Numbered from the stretch's first letter, positions 27,155 to 36,644 are shown. The stretch is 64,000 nt of DNA from Flavobacteriaceae bacterium S0862 (GCA_023015825.1 JALKAW010000003.1:124001-188000), one strand, 5' to 3'. Program-made: numbers and translations. The notes: generated by a model from the letters alone, not told the origin.

Positions 27155-29829
27155 GTAGAGTAGTATCAAAATACTTAACATTATCTGGTTTAGAATCCCT
27201 CGTAGTAACTCCCGAAAGTAACTTCATAAATGTTGGAGAACGAACTAACGTTACTGGTTCAAGAAAATTTCTTCGATTAATTAAAGAAGAAAAATATAAC
27301 GAAGCTTTAGAGGTAGCAAGGCATCAAGTTGATGGTGGTGCACAAATTCTGGATGTCAACATGGATGAAGGCATGCTTGATGGTGTATACGCTATGACCA
27401 CTTTTTTGAATTTGATAGCCTCGGAACCTGATATTGCTAGAATCCCAATCATGATTGACAGTTCGAAATGGGAAATCATTGAAGCAGGATTAAAAGTGGT
27501 TCAAGGGAAATGTGTGGTGAATTCCATTAGCTTAAAAGAAGGTGAAGCCGAGTTTATCCGTCAAGCAAAATTAGTAAAACGTTATGGAGCAGCTGTCATT
27601 GTAATGGCTTTTGACGAGGTTGGACAAGCTGATACTTATGAACGAAGAATAGAGATTTGTGAACGTTCTTATAACATATTGGTTAATGTTGTCAAGTTTC
27701 CGGCGCAAGATATCATTTTCGATCCTAATATTTTCCCAGTGGCAACAGGAATGGAAGAGCATCGTAAAAATGCTTTAGATTTCTTTTATGCTACTCGCTG
27801 GATTAGAGAAAATTTGCCTTATGCAAATGTATCTGGAGGAGTGAGTAATGTGTCATTCTCTTTTAGAGGGAATAATACAGTTCGTGAAGCAATGCATTCC
27901 TCATTCTTATTTCATGCTATAAAAAATGGTATGAATTTAGGAATTGTCAACCCGACGATGTTGGAAGTTTACGATGAAATTGACAAAGAATTATTGCAAT
28001 GTGTTGAAGATGTATTGTTTGACAGACGTGACGATGCGACCGAACGATTATTGGATTTTGCCGAAACTGTAAAAGGTCAAAAAAAGGAATCGATAGAGAA
28101 AGTTTTAGAGTGGCGAAACGGTACTTTGCAAGACAGGATTACATATGCATTAGTAAAAGGTATTGATGCTTTTATCATTGAAGATGTTGAAGAAGCGCGT
28201 TTAGCTTCAGAGAAACCGATAGAAGTCATCGAAGGCCATTTAATGATTGGAATGAATATCGTAGGAGATTTGTTTGGAAGCGGAAAAATGTTCTTACCTC
28301 AAGTAGTAAAATCTGCTCGTGTCATGAAAAAAGCCGTAGCTTATTTGCAACCATTTATTGAGGCTGAAAAAGACGGTAAACAAGAGTTTTCTGGTAAGAT
28401 TTTAATGGCAACTGTAAAAGGCGATGTGCATGATATTGGCAAAAATATAGTGAGTGTTGTATTGGGTTGTAATAACTATGAAATAGTCGATTTAGGCGTC
28501 ATGGTGCCACCTGAAAAAATCGTTGAAACAGCTATCAAAGAGAAAGTAGATATTATTGGTTTAAGCGGATTAATCACACCTTCGCTTGATGAGATGGCCT
28601 ATGTTTCCAAAGAAATGCAAAAGAAAAACCTAAATATTCCATTAATTATTGGAGGTGCAACCACTTCAAGGGCTCATACTTCTGTTAAAATTGCTCCGAA
28701 TTATAGTTATACTGTAGTACATATTAATGATGCCTCGAGAGCTGTAACAGTTGTTGGAAATTTACTTCAAAAGGATAATAAAATATACAAAGAACAGATT
28801 AGGGAAGAATATGATAAGTTCCGTGAGCAATTCTTAAAACGAGGAAGAAACAAAGAGTATTTACCTATCGAAGAGGCGCGGAAAAATAAATTCAAAATCG
28901 ATTGGAATTCAACTGAAATAGTTGAACCAAAGCAATTAGGAATTCAAATTCTTGAAGATTTCGACATTACATTATTAGAAGATTATATTGATTGGTCACC
29001 TTTCTTTAGAAGTTGGGATTTACATGGCAAGTATCCTCAAATTTTAAAAGATGAGATAGTTGGAAATCAAGCGTCAGAATTATTCAAAGATGCGCAAGAG
29101 TTGTTAAAACGAATCTTTGATGAAAAGCTACTTAAAGCTAAAGCTGTTTTTGGATTGTTTCCAGCCAACACAATTAATGATGATGATTTAGAACTATACG
29201 ATAAATCTGGAAATATTGAATCTACATTCCTAACCCTTCGTCAACAATCCAGAAAAGCCGAAGGCAAACCAAATATTGGTTTGGCAGATTTTATAGCCCC
29301 AAAAGATTCTGGTAAACAAGACTATATAGGCGCATTTTGTGTGTCGACTGGTTTTGGTGCTGCAAAACTTGCCAAAGAGTTTGAAGAAAATCATGACGAT
29401 TATAATGCCATTATGATAAAAGCATTGGCTGATCGTTTAGCAGAAGCTTTCGCAGAATATTTACATAAAGAAGTAAGAACAAAATATTGGAGTTATGCAT
29501 CAAATGAAAGTTTATCTAATGAAGAGTTGATTAAAGAACATTATAAAGGCATTCGTCCTGCTCCAGGATATCCTGCTTGTCCAGATCATTTAGAAAAAAA
29601 GACGATTTGGAAACTGTTAAATGTAAAAGAAAACATTGGTGTAGAACTTACAGATAGTTTAGCTATGTGGCCTGCGGCAAGTGTAAGTGGTTATTATTTT
29701 GGAAATCCTGAAGCAAGATATTTTGGCTTAGGAAAAATAACCGAAGACCAAGTAAAGGATTATGCACGGCGTAGAGGTATTTCTACAAAAGAAGCAAAAA
29801 AATGGTTGAATCCCAACATAGCAGATTAA
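27151..29829 (+). CDS. metH: Methionine synthase, folate/cobalamin/activation part (split MetH)
   Basis: 892 aa covering MetH modules 2-4. The pterin-binding domain starts with [18 protein letters not shown] (about 26-43). The cobalamin domain has [12 protein letters not shown], with the cobalt-ligand His at residue 427, and [11 protein letters not shown]. The C-terminal S-adenosylmethionine activation domain ends with [12 protein letters not shown] and a [14 protein letters not shown]-like stretch. It takes methyl from methyltetrahydrofolate and passes it to homocysteine bound by the preceding protein. It requires B12, so the organism must import or make cobalamin. Confidence 0.94.
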   Translation: MSRVVSKYLTLSGLESLVVTPESNFINVGERTNVTGSRKFLRLIKEEKYNEALEVARHQVDGGAQILDVNMDEGMLDGVYAMTTFLNLIASEPDIARIPIMIDSSKWEIIEAGLKVVQGKCVVNSISLKEGEAEFIRQAKLVKRYGAAVIVMAFDEVGQADTYERRIEICERSYNILVNVVKFPAQDIIFDPNIFPVATGMEEHRKNALDFFYATRWIRENLPYANVSGGVSNVSFSFRGNNTVREAMHSSFLFHAIKNGMNLGIVNPTMLEVYDEIDKELLQCVEDVLFDRRDDATERLLDFAETVKGQKKESIEKVLEWRNGTLQDRITYALVKGIDAFIIEDVEEARLASEKPIEVIEGHLMIGMNIVGDLFGSGKMFLPQVVKSARVMKKAVAYLQPFIEAEKDGKQEFSGKILMATVKGDVHDIGKNIVSVVLGCNNYEIVDLGVMVPPEKIVETAIKEKVDIIGLSGLITPSLDEMAYVSKEMQKKNLNIPLIIGGATTSRAHTSVKIAPNYSYTVVHINDASRAVTVVGNLLQKDNKIYKEQIREEYDKFREQFLKRGRNKEYLPIEEARKNKFKIDWNSTEIVEPKQLGIQILEDFDITLLEDYIDWSPFFRSWDLHGKYPQILKDEIVGNQASELFKDAQELLKRIFDEKLLKAKAVFGLFPANTINDDDLELYDKSGNIESTFLTLRQQSRKAEGKPNIGLADFIAPKDSGKQDYIGAFCVSTGFGAAKLAKEFEENHDDYNAIMIKALADRLAEAFAEYLHKEVRTKYWSYASNESLSNEELIKEHYKGIRPAPGYPACPDHLEKKTIWKLLNVKENIGVELTDSLAMWPAASVSGYYFGNPEARYFGLGKITEDQVKDYARRRGISTKEAKKWLNPNIAD

Positions 29830-29833
29830 AAAC

Positions 29834-30790
29834 ATGAAAGTAACAGAGCATTTAAAAAAAGCAAATGGAAACACACAGTTTTCATTCGAGATATTACCAC
29901 CTTTAAAAGGGCAACACATTCAATCTATATTCAATAATATTGACCCTTTAATGGAATTTAATCCACCATTTATTGATGTGACTTACCATCGTGAGGAATA
30001 TGTTTACAAAGAACTTGAGAATGGTTTACTAAAAAAACAAGTGGTAAAAAAACGTCCTGGAACGGTTGGTATTTGCGCAGCAATCCAAAATAAATATTCG
30101 GTAGATGCGATTCCACATATTTTGTGTGGAGGTTTTACCAAAGAAGACACAGAGAACTTTTTAATCGACTTAGATTTTTTGGGCATTGATAATGTCATGG
30201 CTTTGCGCGGAGATGCAGTGAAAACAGAAACGTATTTTAAAGCAGAAAAAGAAGGGCACAATTATGCTAGTGAATTAGTCACTCAAATTCAAGAATTAAA
30301 TCAAGGTAATTATTTAGATGAAGAATTACTTAATTCTTCAGCGACAAATTTCTGTGTCGGTGTGGCAGCTTACCCTGAAAAGCACATGGAAGCGCCAAGT
30401 TTAGATAGTGATATTCATTTCTTGAAAAAAAAGATAAGAAATGGTGCTGAGTATATTGTTACACAAATGTTTTTCGATAATCAAAAGTATTTCGACTTTG
30501 TTGAAAAATGTAGAAAAGAAAATATTACAGTCCCAATTATTCCGGGATTAAAACCTATCTCAACCAAGAAGCAACTTAATTTAATTCCACATAGGTTTCA
30601 TGTAGATTTACCAGAAGAACTTATTATTGAAGTAGTTAAATGCAAAGATAATACACAAGTAAAGCAAATAGGGATCGAATGGTGTATCGAGCAATCTAAA
30701 GAACTTAAAAAAGCTGGAATTGCTGTATTGCATTATTATTCTATGGGGAAAAGTGACAACATAAAAAGCATTGCTTCGCAAGTGTTTTAA
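29834..30790 (+). CDS. metF: Methylenetetrahydrofolate reductase
   Basis: 318-aa FAD-dependent TIM barrel that supplies 5-methyltetrahydrofolate to methionine synthase. Features are FSFEILPPLKG with the catalytic Glu (near residue 19), DVTYHREEYV, VMALRGDAVK (folate-binding region), and IVTQMFFDN with IPIIPGLKPI after it. It begins four bases after metH and completes the methionine operon. Confidence 0.93.
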   Translation: MKVTEHLKKANGNTQFSFEILPPLKGQHIQSIFNNIDPLMEFNPPFIDVTYHREEYVYKELENGLLKKQVVKKRPGTVGICAAIQNKYSVDAIPHILCGGFTKEDTENFLIDLDFLGIDNVMALRGDAVKTETYFKAEKEGHNYASELVTQIQELNQGNYLDEELLNSSATNFCVGVAAYPEKHMEAPSLDSDIHFLKKKIRNGAEYIVTQMFFDNQKYFDFVEKCRKENITVPIIPGLKPISTKKQLNLIPHRFHVDLPEELIIEVVKCKDNTQVKQIGIEWCIEQSKELKKAGIAVLHYYSMGKSDNIKSIASQVF

Positions 30791-30823
30791 GGTTACTTTA
30801 ATTGCCTATATTTACTGACAATT

Positions 30824-31924
30824 ATGAGAGCAAAACTGTTTCTACTTTTTGTTGGTTTTTCAATTTTTAGCTTTTCTCAAGAGAAAAACATATCTACTTT
30901 TTCCAGTATTGATGTTAACTATTTTAAAGGTAATATTGCACTTCATAATGATGGTATTTTACATCTAATTATAGGACATCCAGAAGGTGTTATCATAAGT
31001 TGGAATAAAAAAACATTTGGTTTCAATAATTGGGAACAACGCTATAATTACCCAGATTATGGTGTGTCGTTTAGTTATCAAAACTTAAAAAACGAGGTGC
31101 TTGGTAATAATTATGCACTTTATGGGCATTACAATTTTTATTTTTTGAATCGGAATTTAATGGTTCGAGTCGGTCAAGGGTTAGCCTATACAACCAATCC
31201 TTATGATAAAGAAACCAATCACAAAAACATAGCCTTTGGAACTAAGATAATGAGTAGTACCTATGCTATGATTAACTATAAAAAGGAACGTATTTTTGAT
31301 AATTTCGGATTTCAAGCTGGCTTGTCACTCATTCATTATTCCAATGCTAATATAAAAGCACCCAATACAAGTATTAATTCCTTAACTCTAAGCGCAGGAG
31401 TAACTTATAATTTGGATGACGAAGACCCAGAATATCAATACGATTTAAATGATGATGCAAAATTTGCACAGCCAATAAAATATAATGTTGTGTTTAGAAG
31501 TGGTGTGAATGAAAGTGATGTAGTTGGCAGTGGTCAATTTCCATTTTATATTGTCTCTGCTTATGCAGATAAACGCTTGAATCGAAAAAGTGCTATTCAA
31601 TTCGGTTTGGATGCTTTTTTTTCTAGGTTTTTAAAGGAGTTAATTTATTATGAATCTATTGCCTTTCCTGATAGAAATATTAACCCAGATACAGATTATA
31701 AGCGCTTAGGCGTGTTTGTTGGTCATGAGTTGTTTATTAATAAATTATCCATTGAAACACAACTTGGATATTATGCTTATTATCCTCACGATTTTGAAGG
31801 TAGAGTGTATCAACGTATAGGTGCTAAACGCTATTTTGGAGATAAGTGGTTTGTTGCAGTCACCTTAAAATCGCATGCTGCAAAGGCTGAAGCTGTTGAA
31901 CTAGGAATTGGAATAAGATTTTAG
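30824..31924 (+). CDS. PagL-like acyloxyacyl hydrolase, outer membrane
   Basis: 366 aa with a signal peptide (cleavage probably after FSIFSFSQ, residue 19). The C-terminal two thirds is a beta-barrel-like run of alternating strands. FGFQAGLSLIHYSNANIK contains the H-x-S pair (H171, S173) of PagL-type lipid A 3-O-deacylases, next to SNA as in that family. This form is much larger than PagL (~150-190 aa) and is widespread in Bacteroidota. Lipid A acyl removal or a related phospholipase step is inferred. It lies 33 bases after metF and may be read through from the methionine operon. Confidence 0.68.
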   Translation: MRAKLFLLFVGFSIFSFSQEKNISTFSSIDVNYFKGNIALHNDGILHLIIGHPEGVIISWNKKTFGFNNWEQRYNYPDYGVSFSYQNLKNEVLGNNYALYGHYNFYFLNRNLMVRVGQGLAYTTNPYDKETNHKNIAFGTKIMSSTYAMINYKKERIFDNFGFQAGLSLIHYSNANIKAPNTSINSLTLSAGVTYNLDDEDPEYQYDLNDDAKFAQPIKYNVVFRSGVNESDVVGSGQFPFYIVSAYADKRLNRKSAIQFGLDAFFSRFLKELIYYESIAFPDRNINPDTDYKRLGVFVGHELFINKLSIETQLGYYAYYPHDFEGRVYQRIGAKRYFGDKWFVAVTLKSHAAKAEAVELGIGIRF

Positions 31925-32671
31925 ATGAAACAAATAATTTACATATTGATTTGTTTATTACTGGTTGCTTGCAACAGAGAAAATGCTTTCGATTGTTTTC
32001 AAACGGAAGGAGACATTGTACAACAAGAAGCTGTTGTAAGTTCTTTTGAAAACATCTTGGTGAATCGTGATATTGAATTAATTATAAAAGAAGGTTTAGA
32101 TTACGAAGTAATCGTAGAAACAGGAAAAAACCTTTTAAATGATGTTAAAGCAATAGTTGTTGGGAATGAGTTGCAACTAACAGACAATAATGGTTGTAAT
32201 TACGTGAGAGGTTATGGTATTACCAAAGTATATGTCACTGCTCCAAACATTAAAGAAATTAGAAACTCTTCTCAATACGAAATATCATCAAACGGTATAT
32301 TGATGTACCCCAACTTAACACTCATTTCTGAAGATTTTAATGCTCCTGGAAGTTTTACCGTTGGCGATTTTAGGTTGCAAATAAGCAATAACAAATTGAG
32401 TGTGATATCTAATAATATCTCCTCATTTTATATTTCCGGAAATGTTAATAATTTGTTCGTAGGTTTTTATGCAGGTGTTGGACGTTTTGAAGGCGAGAAC
32501 TTAGTCGCTCAAGATGTGGATGTATTCCACAGAGGCAGCAACGACATGATTGTAAATCCGCAAGTATCTCTTACTGGAACTTTAAATGGTACAGGGGATT
32601 TAATTTCGGTAAACCAACCACCAACGGTTGATGTGGAAACGCTATATATTGGGGAGCTTATTTTTAATTAG
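31925..32671 (+). CDS. DUF2807 lipoprotein (putative adhesin-head domain)
   Basis: 248 aa. A lipoprotein signal ends at ICLLLVACNRENA (Cys near 16). The body is a right-handed beta-helix-like DUF2807 domain: FENILVNRDIELIIKEG, VYVTAPNIKEIRNSSQYE and repeated short strands. Function in Bacteroidota is unknown; the domain has been called an autotransporter adhesin head. It starts on the base after the PagL-like stop and converges with gldA, overlapping its 3' end by eight bases. Confidence 0.75.
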   Translation: MKQIIYILICLLLVACNRENAFDCFQTEGDIVQQEAVVSSFENILVNRDIELIIKEGLDYEVIVETGKNLLNDVKAIVVGNELQLTDNNGCNYVRGYGITKVYVTAPNIKEIRNSSQYEISSNGILMYPNLTLISEDFNAPGSFTVGDFRLQISNNKLSVISNNISSFYISGNVNNLFVGFYAGVGRFEGENLVAQDVDVFHRGSNDMIVNPQVSLTGTLNGTGDLISVNQPPTVDVETLYIGELIFN

Positions 32672-33560
32672 TTGTTAATTCCCTAAACAAGCTTTCTAAA
32701 CTCGCGCTTTTCTGGTTTAGCTGTAGTATTTTTAAATCGTTATCATGTGCAAAATCAAATACGTAAGAGCGCATATCTTCAGTAGAATCAAAGGTTATTT
32801 CATACATATAGTCATAAATATTTTCAATCTTAACAACTTTAGGCATGCTCTTTAAAAAAGCTTCTTCAACCCTATAATCAAAAGCCACAACCACTATTTG
32901 TTGCGAGCCTTCTCGAAGCTCTTTTAAGGTTTTATCAGCAACAATTTCACCTTTATTAATAATAATCACACGGTCGCACATAGCTTCAACCTCTTGCATA
33001 ATATGCGTCGATAAAAACACGGTTTTTTCTTTACCAATGGTTTTTATAAGATTTCTAATATCTACCAATTGGTTTGGGTCTAATCCTGTGGTTGGTTCAT
33101 CTAGTATCAATACATCAGGATTGTGCAATAAGGCATTTGCTAATCCAACACGTTGACGATACCCTTTAGAAAGCTGTCCAATGGTTTTATGTGCTTCAGG
33201 TGTTAAGCCAGTAAGCTCTATAACTTCCGCAATTCGCTCTTTAGAGATATTGTATATTTTTGCATTAAAGGCTAAATATTCTTTTACATACATGTCTAAG
33301 TACAAAGGGTTGTGTTCTGGCAAATACCCAACACTCTGTTGTACTTTTTTGGTTTCGGTAGTGACATCAAAATCGTTGACATTGGCAGTTCCTTCGGTAG
33401 CATCAATGTAAGTGGTAAGTATTTTCATCATAGTCGATTTTCCAGCACCATTAGGTCCTAAAAATCCAACTACTTCAGGTTTTTTGACTTCAAAACTTAC
33501 ATTATTAAGGGCTTTTTGGGTTCCGTAAACCTTTGTGAGTTGCTCTACTTTTATTGACAT
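32664..33560 (-). CDS. gldA: Gliding-motility ABC transporter ATP-binding protein
   Basis: 298-aa ATPase subunit. Walker A is GPNGAGKST (about 35-43), the signature is LSKGYRQRVGLANALLHNP, Walker B is VLILDEPTTGLD, and the switch His is in FLSTHIMQE. The C-terminal ~80 residues form the small regulatory domain of GldA and related CcmA/NatA proteins. Length and sequence style match GldA of Flavobacterium, which works with the membrane proteins GldF and GldG; those are not in the window. A perfect -7 box (TATTTTTG, minus strand, 33577-33584) is close to the start codon. Other ABC-2 exporter ATPases remain possible. Confidence 0.78.
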   Translation of the reverse strand: MSIKVEQLTKVYGTQKALNNVSFEVKKPEVVGFLGPNGAGKSTMMKILTTYIDATEGTANVNDFDVTTETKKVQQSVGYLPEHNPLYLDMYVKEYLAFNAKIYNISKERIAEVIELTGLTPEAHKTIGQLSKGYRQRVGLANALLHNPDVLILDEPTTGLDPNQLVDIRNLIKTIGKEKTVFLSTHIMQEVEAMCDRVIIINKGEIVADKTLKELREGSQQIVVVAFDYRVEEAFLKSMPKVVKIENIYDYMYEITFDSTEDMRSYVFDFAHDNDLKILQLNQKSASLESLFRELTTN

Positions 33561-33638
33561 GCAAAAAATATTTAATCAAAAATAAACATTAAATAAACTT
33601 TATTTTAGGTAAAACACCTAAAAAAATGCTTTAGTATT

Positions 33639-33667
33639 TTGATTTTTGAAAATAATAGTTACTTTAG
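33639..33667 (+). promoter_or_regulatory. Candidate promoter of the aromatic amino acid operon
   Basis: TTG at 33639-33641 and TACTTTAG at 33660-33667, 18 bases apart, match the Bacteroidota promoter with one mismatch in the -7 box. Transcription would begin near 33674, about a dozen bases before the leader reading frame. Confidence 0.5.
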
Positions 33668-33686
33668 CCCAATCAATTAGGATATA

Positions 33687-33761
33687 ATGACATCAAACTT
33701 TGCATATTATAACTGGTTTTATTTCTTTTTTAGCAAAAGAAACGAGATGTTATATGTGTAA
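33687..33761 (+). CDS. Phe/Tyr/Trp-rich attenuator leader peptide
   Basis: A 24-codon frame from ATG 33687 to TAA 33759-33761. Residues 5-15 read FAYYNWFYFFF: four different positions of Tyr/Trp and five Phe in eleven codons, directly upstream of an operon for Phe and Tyr synthesis. This composition is the hallmark of a ribosome-sensing leader peptide. Shortage of charged tRNA-Phe or tRNA-Tyr would stall the ribosome between about 33699 and 33731. The segment CGAGA (33743-33747, codons 19-21) just after this run can pair with the left arm of the downstream terminator. Too short for normal gene finders. Confidence 0.82.
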   Translation: MTSNFAYYNWFYFFFSKRNEMLYV

Positions 33762-33792
33762 TTTATAGATATAAATTTAAATGTAAGTCTCG
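33743..33792 (+). promoter_or_regulatory. Antiterminator pairing of the aromatic attenuator
   Basis: CGAGA (33743-33747) is complementary to TCTCG (33788-33792), extendable by one wobble pair. The nested hairpin AATTTAT-AGAT-ATAAATT (33760-33777) would bring the two arms together. A ribosome stalled in the aromatic codons leaves CGAGA free; one that reaches the stop codon covers it. Pairing inferred from sequence. Confidence 0.6.
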
Positions 33793-33813
33793 ATGAAAAT
33801 CGGGACTTTTTTT
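33785..33813 (+). terminator. Attenuator terminator upstream of pheA
   Basis: AAGTCTCGAT (33785-33794), GAAA tetraloop, ATCGGGACTT (33799-33808): a 10-bp stem with one G-U pair, followed by seven T. It lies immediately before the pheA start at 33818 and behind the leader peptide, with no gene of its own to terminate, so it must be a regulated terminator. Confidence 0.85.
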
Positions 33814-33817
33814 ATAT

Positions 33818-34645
33818 ATGATTAAATCAGTAGCCATACAAGGAGTAAAAGGATCGAACCATTATATTGTGTCACAACAATATTTTAATAATGGTGTGTC
33901 GGTTATGGAATGCTTAACTTTTGATGAGGTTGTAAACAACGTAATTACTAAAAAGTGTGATGCAGCTATTATGGCAATAGAAAACTCAATTGCAGGCTCT
34001 ATTATTCCAAATTATGCGTTAATTGATGGTCAAAATTTGCATATAGTTGGAGAGCAATATTTAGATATTCAGCATAATTTAATGGCACTTTCTGGACAGT
34101 CTATTAAAGATATCAGGGAAGTTTATTCGCATCCAATGGCTTTACTGCAGTGTAAAGAATTTTTTAAGAAACATCCTCATATTAAATTGGTTGAAGATAA
34201 AGATACAGCCGAAGTTGCACAGCGTATTCAGAAGGGTCAATTAAAAAATATTGGAGCTATCGCCACAGAAATGGCAGCTGAAATTTTTGAAGTTGAAATT
34301 CTAGCTAAGAGCATTCAAACCATAAAGCACAACGAAACCCGATTTGTTATTGTAAAGCGCACAAATTTTGAAATATCTGAAAATCAAATAAATAAAGCAT
34401 CTTTGAAGTTTGAATTAGGCCATAAACGAGGTAGTTTAGCAGCAATGCTTAATGTAATGAGTGATTGTAAACTGAATTTAACTAAGATTCAGTCATTACC
34501 TAAAATAGAAACACCTTGGAAGTATGCATTTTTTGTGGATGTTACTTTTGATGAATATGAAGATTACACAAAAGCGAAATCAATTATGAATATTATGGCT
34601 CAAGACTTTAAAGTGCTTGGAGAATATACAAATGCAAAGTTATGA
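33818..34645 (+). CDS. pheA: Prephenate dehydratase
   Basis: 275-aa monofunctional enzyme that converts prephenate to phenylpyruvate. The catalytic domain (about 1-180) has AIMAIENSIAGSI, VYSHPMALLQC and the key threonine-containing NETRFVIVKR. The C-terminal ACT domain (about 195-275) has GSLAAMLNVMSD and LTKIQSLPKIE, the region that binds phenylalanine for feedback inhibition. First structural gene behind the attenuator; its stop overlaps the next start by ATGA. Confidence 0.92.
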   Translation: MIKSVAIQGVKGSNHYIVSQQYFNNGVSVMECLTFDEVVNNVITKKCDAAIMAIENSIAGSIIPNYALIDGQNLHIVGEQYLDIQHNLMALSGQSIKDIREVYSHPMALLQCKEFFKKHPHIKLVEDKDTAEVAQRIQKGQLKNIGAIATEMAAEIFEVEILAKSIQTIKHNETRFVIVKRTNFEISENQINKASLKFELGHKRGSLAAMLNVMSDCKLNLTKIQSLPKIETPWKYAFFVDVTFDEYEDYTKAKSIMNIMAQDFKVLGEYTNAKL

Positions 34646-35787
34646 TTGAAGGAGCCAAGAGATTGCATACAGTTGAAGAATACTATTTCTCCAAAAAATT
34701 GCGAGAAGTTAACATGCTAAAAGCAGCAGGGAAACCAATTATTAATTTAGGAATTGGAAGTCCAGATTTGCAACCACCTCAAAAAGTGATAACTGCAATT
34801 ACTGAAGGTTTGCAAGATGCAAATGCACATAAATACCAAAGCTATCAAGGATTACCAGAGCTTCGAGAAGCTATGGCTGGGTTTTACCGTGAGCAATTCC
34901 AGGTGCATTTGAGTCCTATGACTGAAATTTTACCTTTAATGGGAAGTAAAGAAGGCATCATGCTTATTTCAATGGCTTACCTAAATGAAGGCGATGAGGT
35001 ATTAATTCCTAATCCTGGATATCCAACCTATCAATCAGTTACTAAGTTATTAGGAGCAAAACCTGTGTCTTATGAATTAGAACAAGCCAATAATTGGATG
35101 CCTGATATCATGGCTTTAGAAAAGCAGGATTTAAGTAAAGTTAAGCTAATGTGGATAAGTTATCCACATATGCCAACAGGTGCACAAGCTAATTATAAGG
35201 TATTTGAAAAATTAATAGATTTTGCAAAAAGAAATAATATACTGCTTGTAAATGATAACCCATACAGCTTTATTTTAACAGATGCTCCTAGAAGTATCTT
35301 AAAAGTCAACGGAGCAAAAAAGGTTTGCATTGAGTTAAATTCGCTTAGTAAAACATTTAATATGGCTGGATGGCGTGTAGGAATGGTGTTAGGAGATGGT
35401 AAGCATATCAATAACATATTAAAAGTGAAAAGTAATATGGATTCTGGTATGTTTTACGGAATCCAAAAAGGAGCTATTGAAGCATTACGTTGCTCAAAAT
35501 TATGGTATTTAAGTTTGAATAGTGTGTATGAACAACGTCGAGCATTGGTATGGAAATTGGCTGAGGCTTTAAACTGTACTTATGATAAGAATGCTTCGGG
35601 ATTATTCGTTTGGGCAAAGTTGCCGCCTTACACAAAGGCAGAAGAATTTATAGATGTGTTATTGAAAAACAATCACTTATTTGTAGCTCCAGGAACCATT
35701 TTTGGAAGTCAGGGAGAAGGTTACATTCGATTTTCTTTATGCGCATCAACTGAAGATATACAAGAAGCAATAACTAGAGTATTATGA
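34642..35787 (+). CDS. PLP-dependent class I/II aminotransferase, probably aromatic
   Basis: 381 aa. The PLP lysine is in LNSLSKTFNMAGWRVGM (about residue 238), NDNPYSF holds the cofactor Asn/Asp region and the C-terminal YIRFSLC the substrate-carboxylate Arg. The usual N-P-T-G reads M-P-T-G here (YPHMPTGA), a common variant in Bacteroidota. Between pheA and tyrA, its role is most likely transamination of phenylpyruvate and 4-hydroxyphenylpyruvate, or of prephenate. Related sequences are called aspartate or LL-diaminopimelate aminotransferases, so substrate remains inferred. Four-base overlaps with both neighbours. Confidence 0.85.
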   Translation: MIEGAKRLHTVEEYYFSKKLREVNMLKAAGKPIINLGIGSPDLQPPQKVITAITEGLQDANAHKYQSYQGLPELREAMAGFYREQFQVHLSPMTEILPLMGSKEGIMLISMAYLNEGDEVLIPNPGYPTYQSVTKLLGAKPVSYELEQANNWMPDIMALEKQDLSKVKLMWISYPHMPTGAQANYKVFEKLIDFAKRNNILLVNDNPYSFILTDAPRSILKVNGAKKVCIELNSLSKTFNMAGWRVGMVLGDGKHINNILKVKSNMDSGMFYGIQKGAIEALRCSKLWYLSLNSVYEQRRALVWKLAEALNCTYDKNASGLFVWAKLPPYTKAEEFIDVLLKNNHLFVAPGTIFGSQGEGYIRFSLCASTEDIQEAITRVL

Positions 35788-36635
35788 AAAACATATATAT
35801 CATAGGAGTTGGATTAATAGGCGGAAGTTTAGCATTAGATATTAAAAACCTAGATGCGACAACCACTATTTATGGGATTGATAAGAGTGATGAGCATTTA
35901 GATATTGCTTTAGAGAATGGTATTATAGACCGCAAAGCAATTATTGAAGATATTAAAACTGCCGATTTGGTTATTGTGGCTATTCCTGTAGATGTAACAG
36001 TTAGAGAATTGCCAAAGTTGTTAGATATGGTGTCTGATGACACCTTAATTGTGGATGTTGGCTCAACTAAAGAAGCTATTTGTGCAGCTGTAGAAAATCA
36101 CCCTAAGCGTAGAAATTTTTTGGCAATGCATCCAATTGCTGGAACAGAATTTTCTGGACCAAATGCTGCTCTATTAGGCTTGTATAATGGTAAGACTAAT
36201 ATTATTTGTGAAGTAGAGGAAACTGCTTTTAAGCTTCAAGAAAAAGCATTAAAACTGTTTTCAGGTATTGGTATGCGAATACGCTATATGAAACCAAAAG
36301 CACATGATAAACATATAGCTTATATGTCGCATTTATCACATATTAGTTCGTTTATGCTGGGGAAAACAGTTATTGACAAGGAAAAAAATGAACGTGATAT
36401 TTTTGATATGGCAGGTAGTGGATTTGAGTCAACTGTTCGACTAGCTAAAAGCTCACCAGAAATGTGGACTCCCATTTTCGAACAAAATAAAACCAATGTC
36501 ATTGAAACATTAGAAGAATACATCAATAATCTCACACAATTTAAAGAATTAATGCAGTGTGATGATTTTGAGGCTATTTACAACGAAATGAAAAATACGA
36601 ATTACATAAAACAAATTCTTAACGGAATTGCTTAA
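35784..36635 (+). CDS. tyrA: Prephenate dehydrogenase
   Basis: 283-aa NAD-dependent enzyme making 4-hydroxyphenylpyruvate. The nucleotide motif is IIGVGLIGGSLALDIK, followed by VDVGSTKEAI and the substrate-site HPIAGTEFSGP (about residues 113-123), with SHLSHISSFML farther on. No chorismate mutase domain is attached; that activity sits on the next gene product. No ACT domain is evident at the C-terminus. Overlaps the aminotransferase by four bases. Confidence 0.92.
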   Translation: MKNIYIIGVGLIGGSLALDIKNLDATTTIYGIDKSDEHLDIALENGIIDRKAIIEDIKTADLVIVAIPVDVTVRELPKLLDMVSDDTLIVDVGSTKEAICAAVENHPKRRNFLAMHPIAGTEFSGPNAALLGLYNGKTNIICEVEETAFKLQEKALKLFSGIGMRIRYMKPKAHDKHIAYMSHLSHISSFMLGKTVIDKEKNERDIFDMAGSGFESTVRLAKSSPEMWTPIFEQNKTNVIETLEEYINNLTQFKELMQCDDFEAIYNEMKNTNYIKQILNGIA

Positions 36636-36644
36636 AAACAAGTT

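Noticed and set aside
26153-29829. metH broken by a stop codon
   Set aside because: The two frames meet at a natural domain boundary with an ATGA overlap and each has good start and end; this is a genuine two-gene form.
33602-33627. Hairpin TTTTAGGT/ACCTAAAA as terminator or part of the aromatic attenuator
   Set aside because: It lies upstream of the predicted promoter and has no T-run on either strand; perhaps a gldA leader structure, but nothing supports this.
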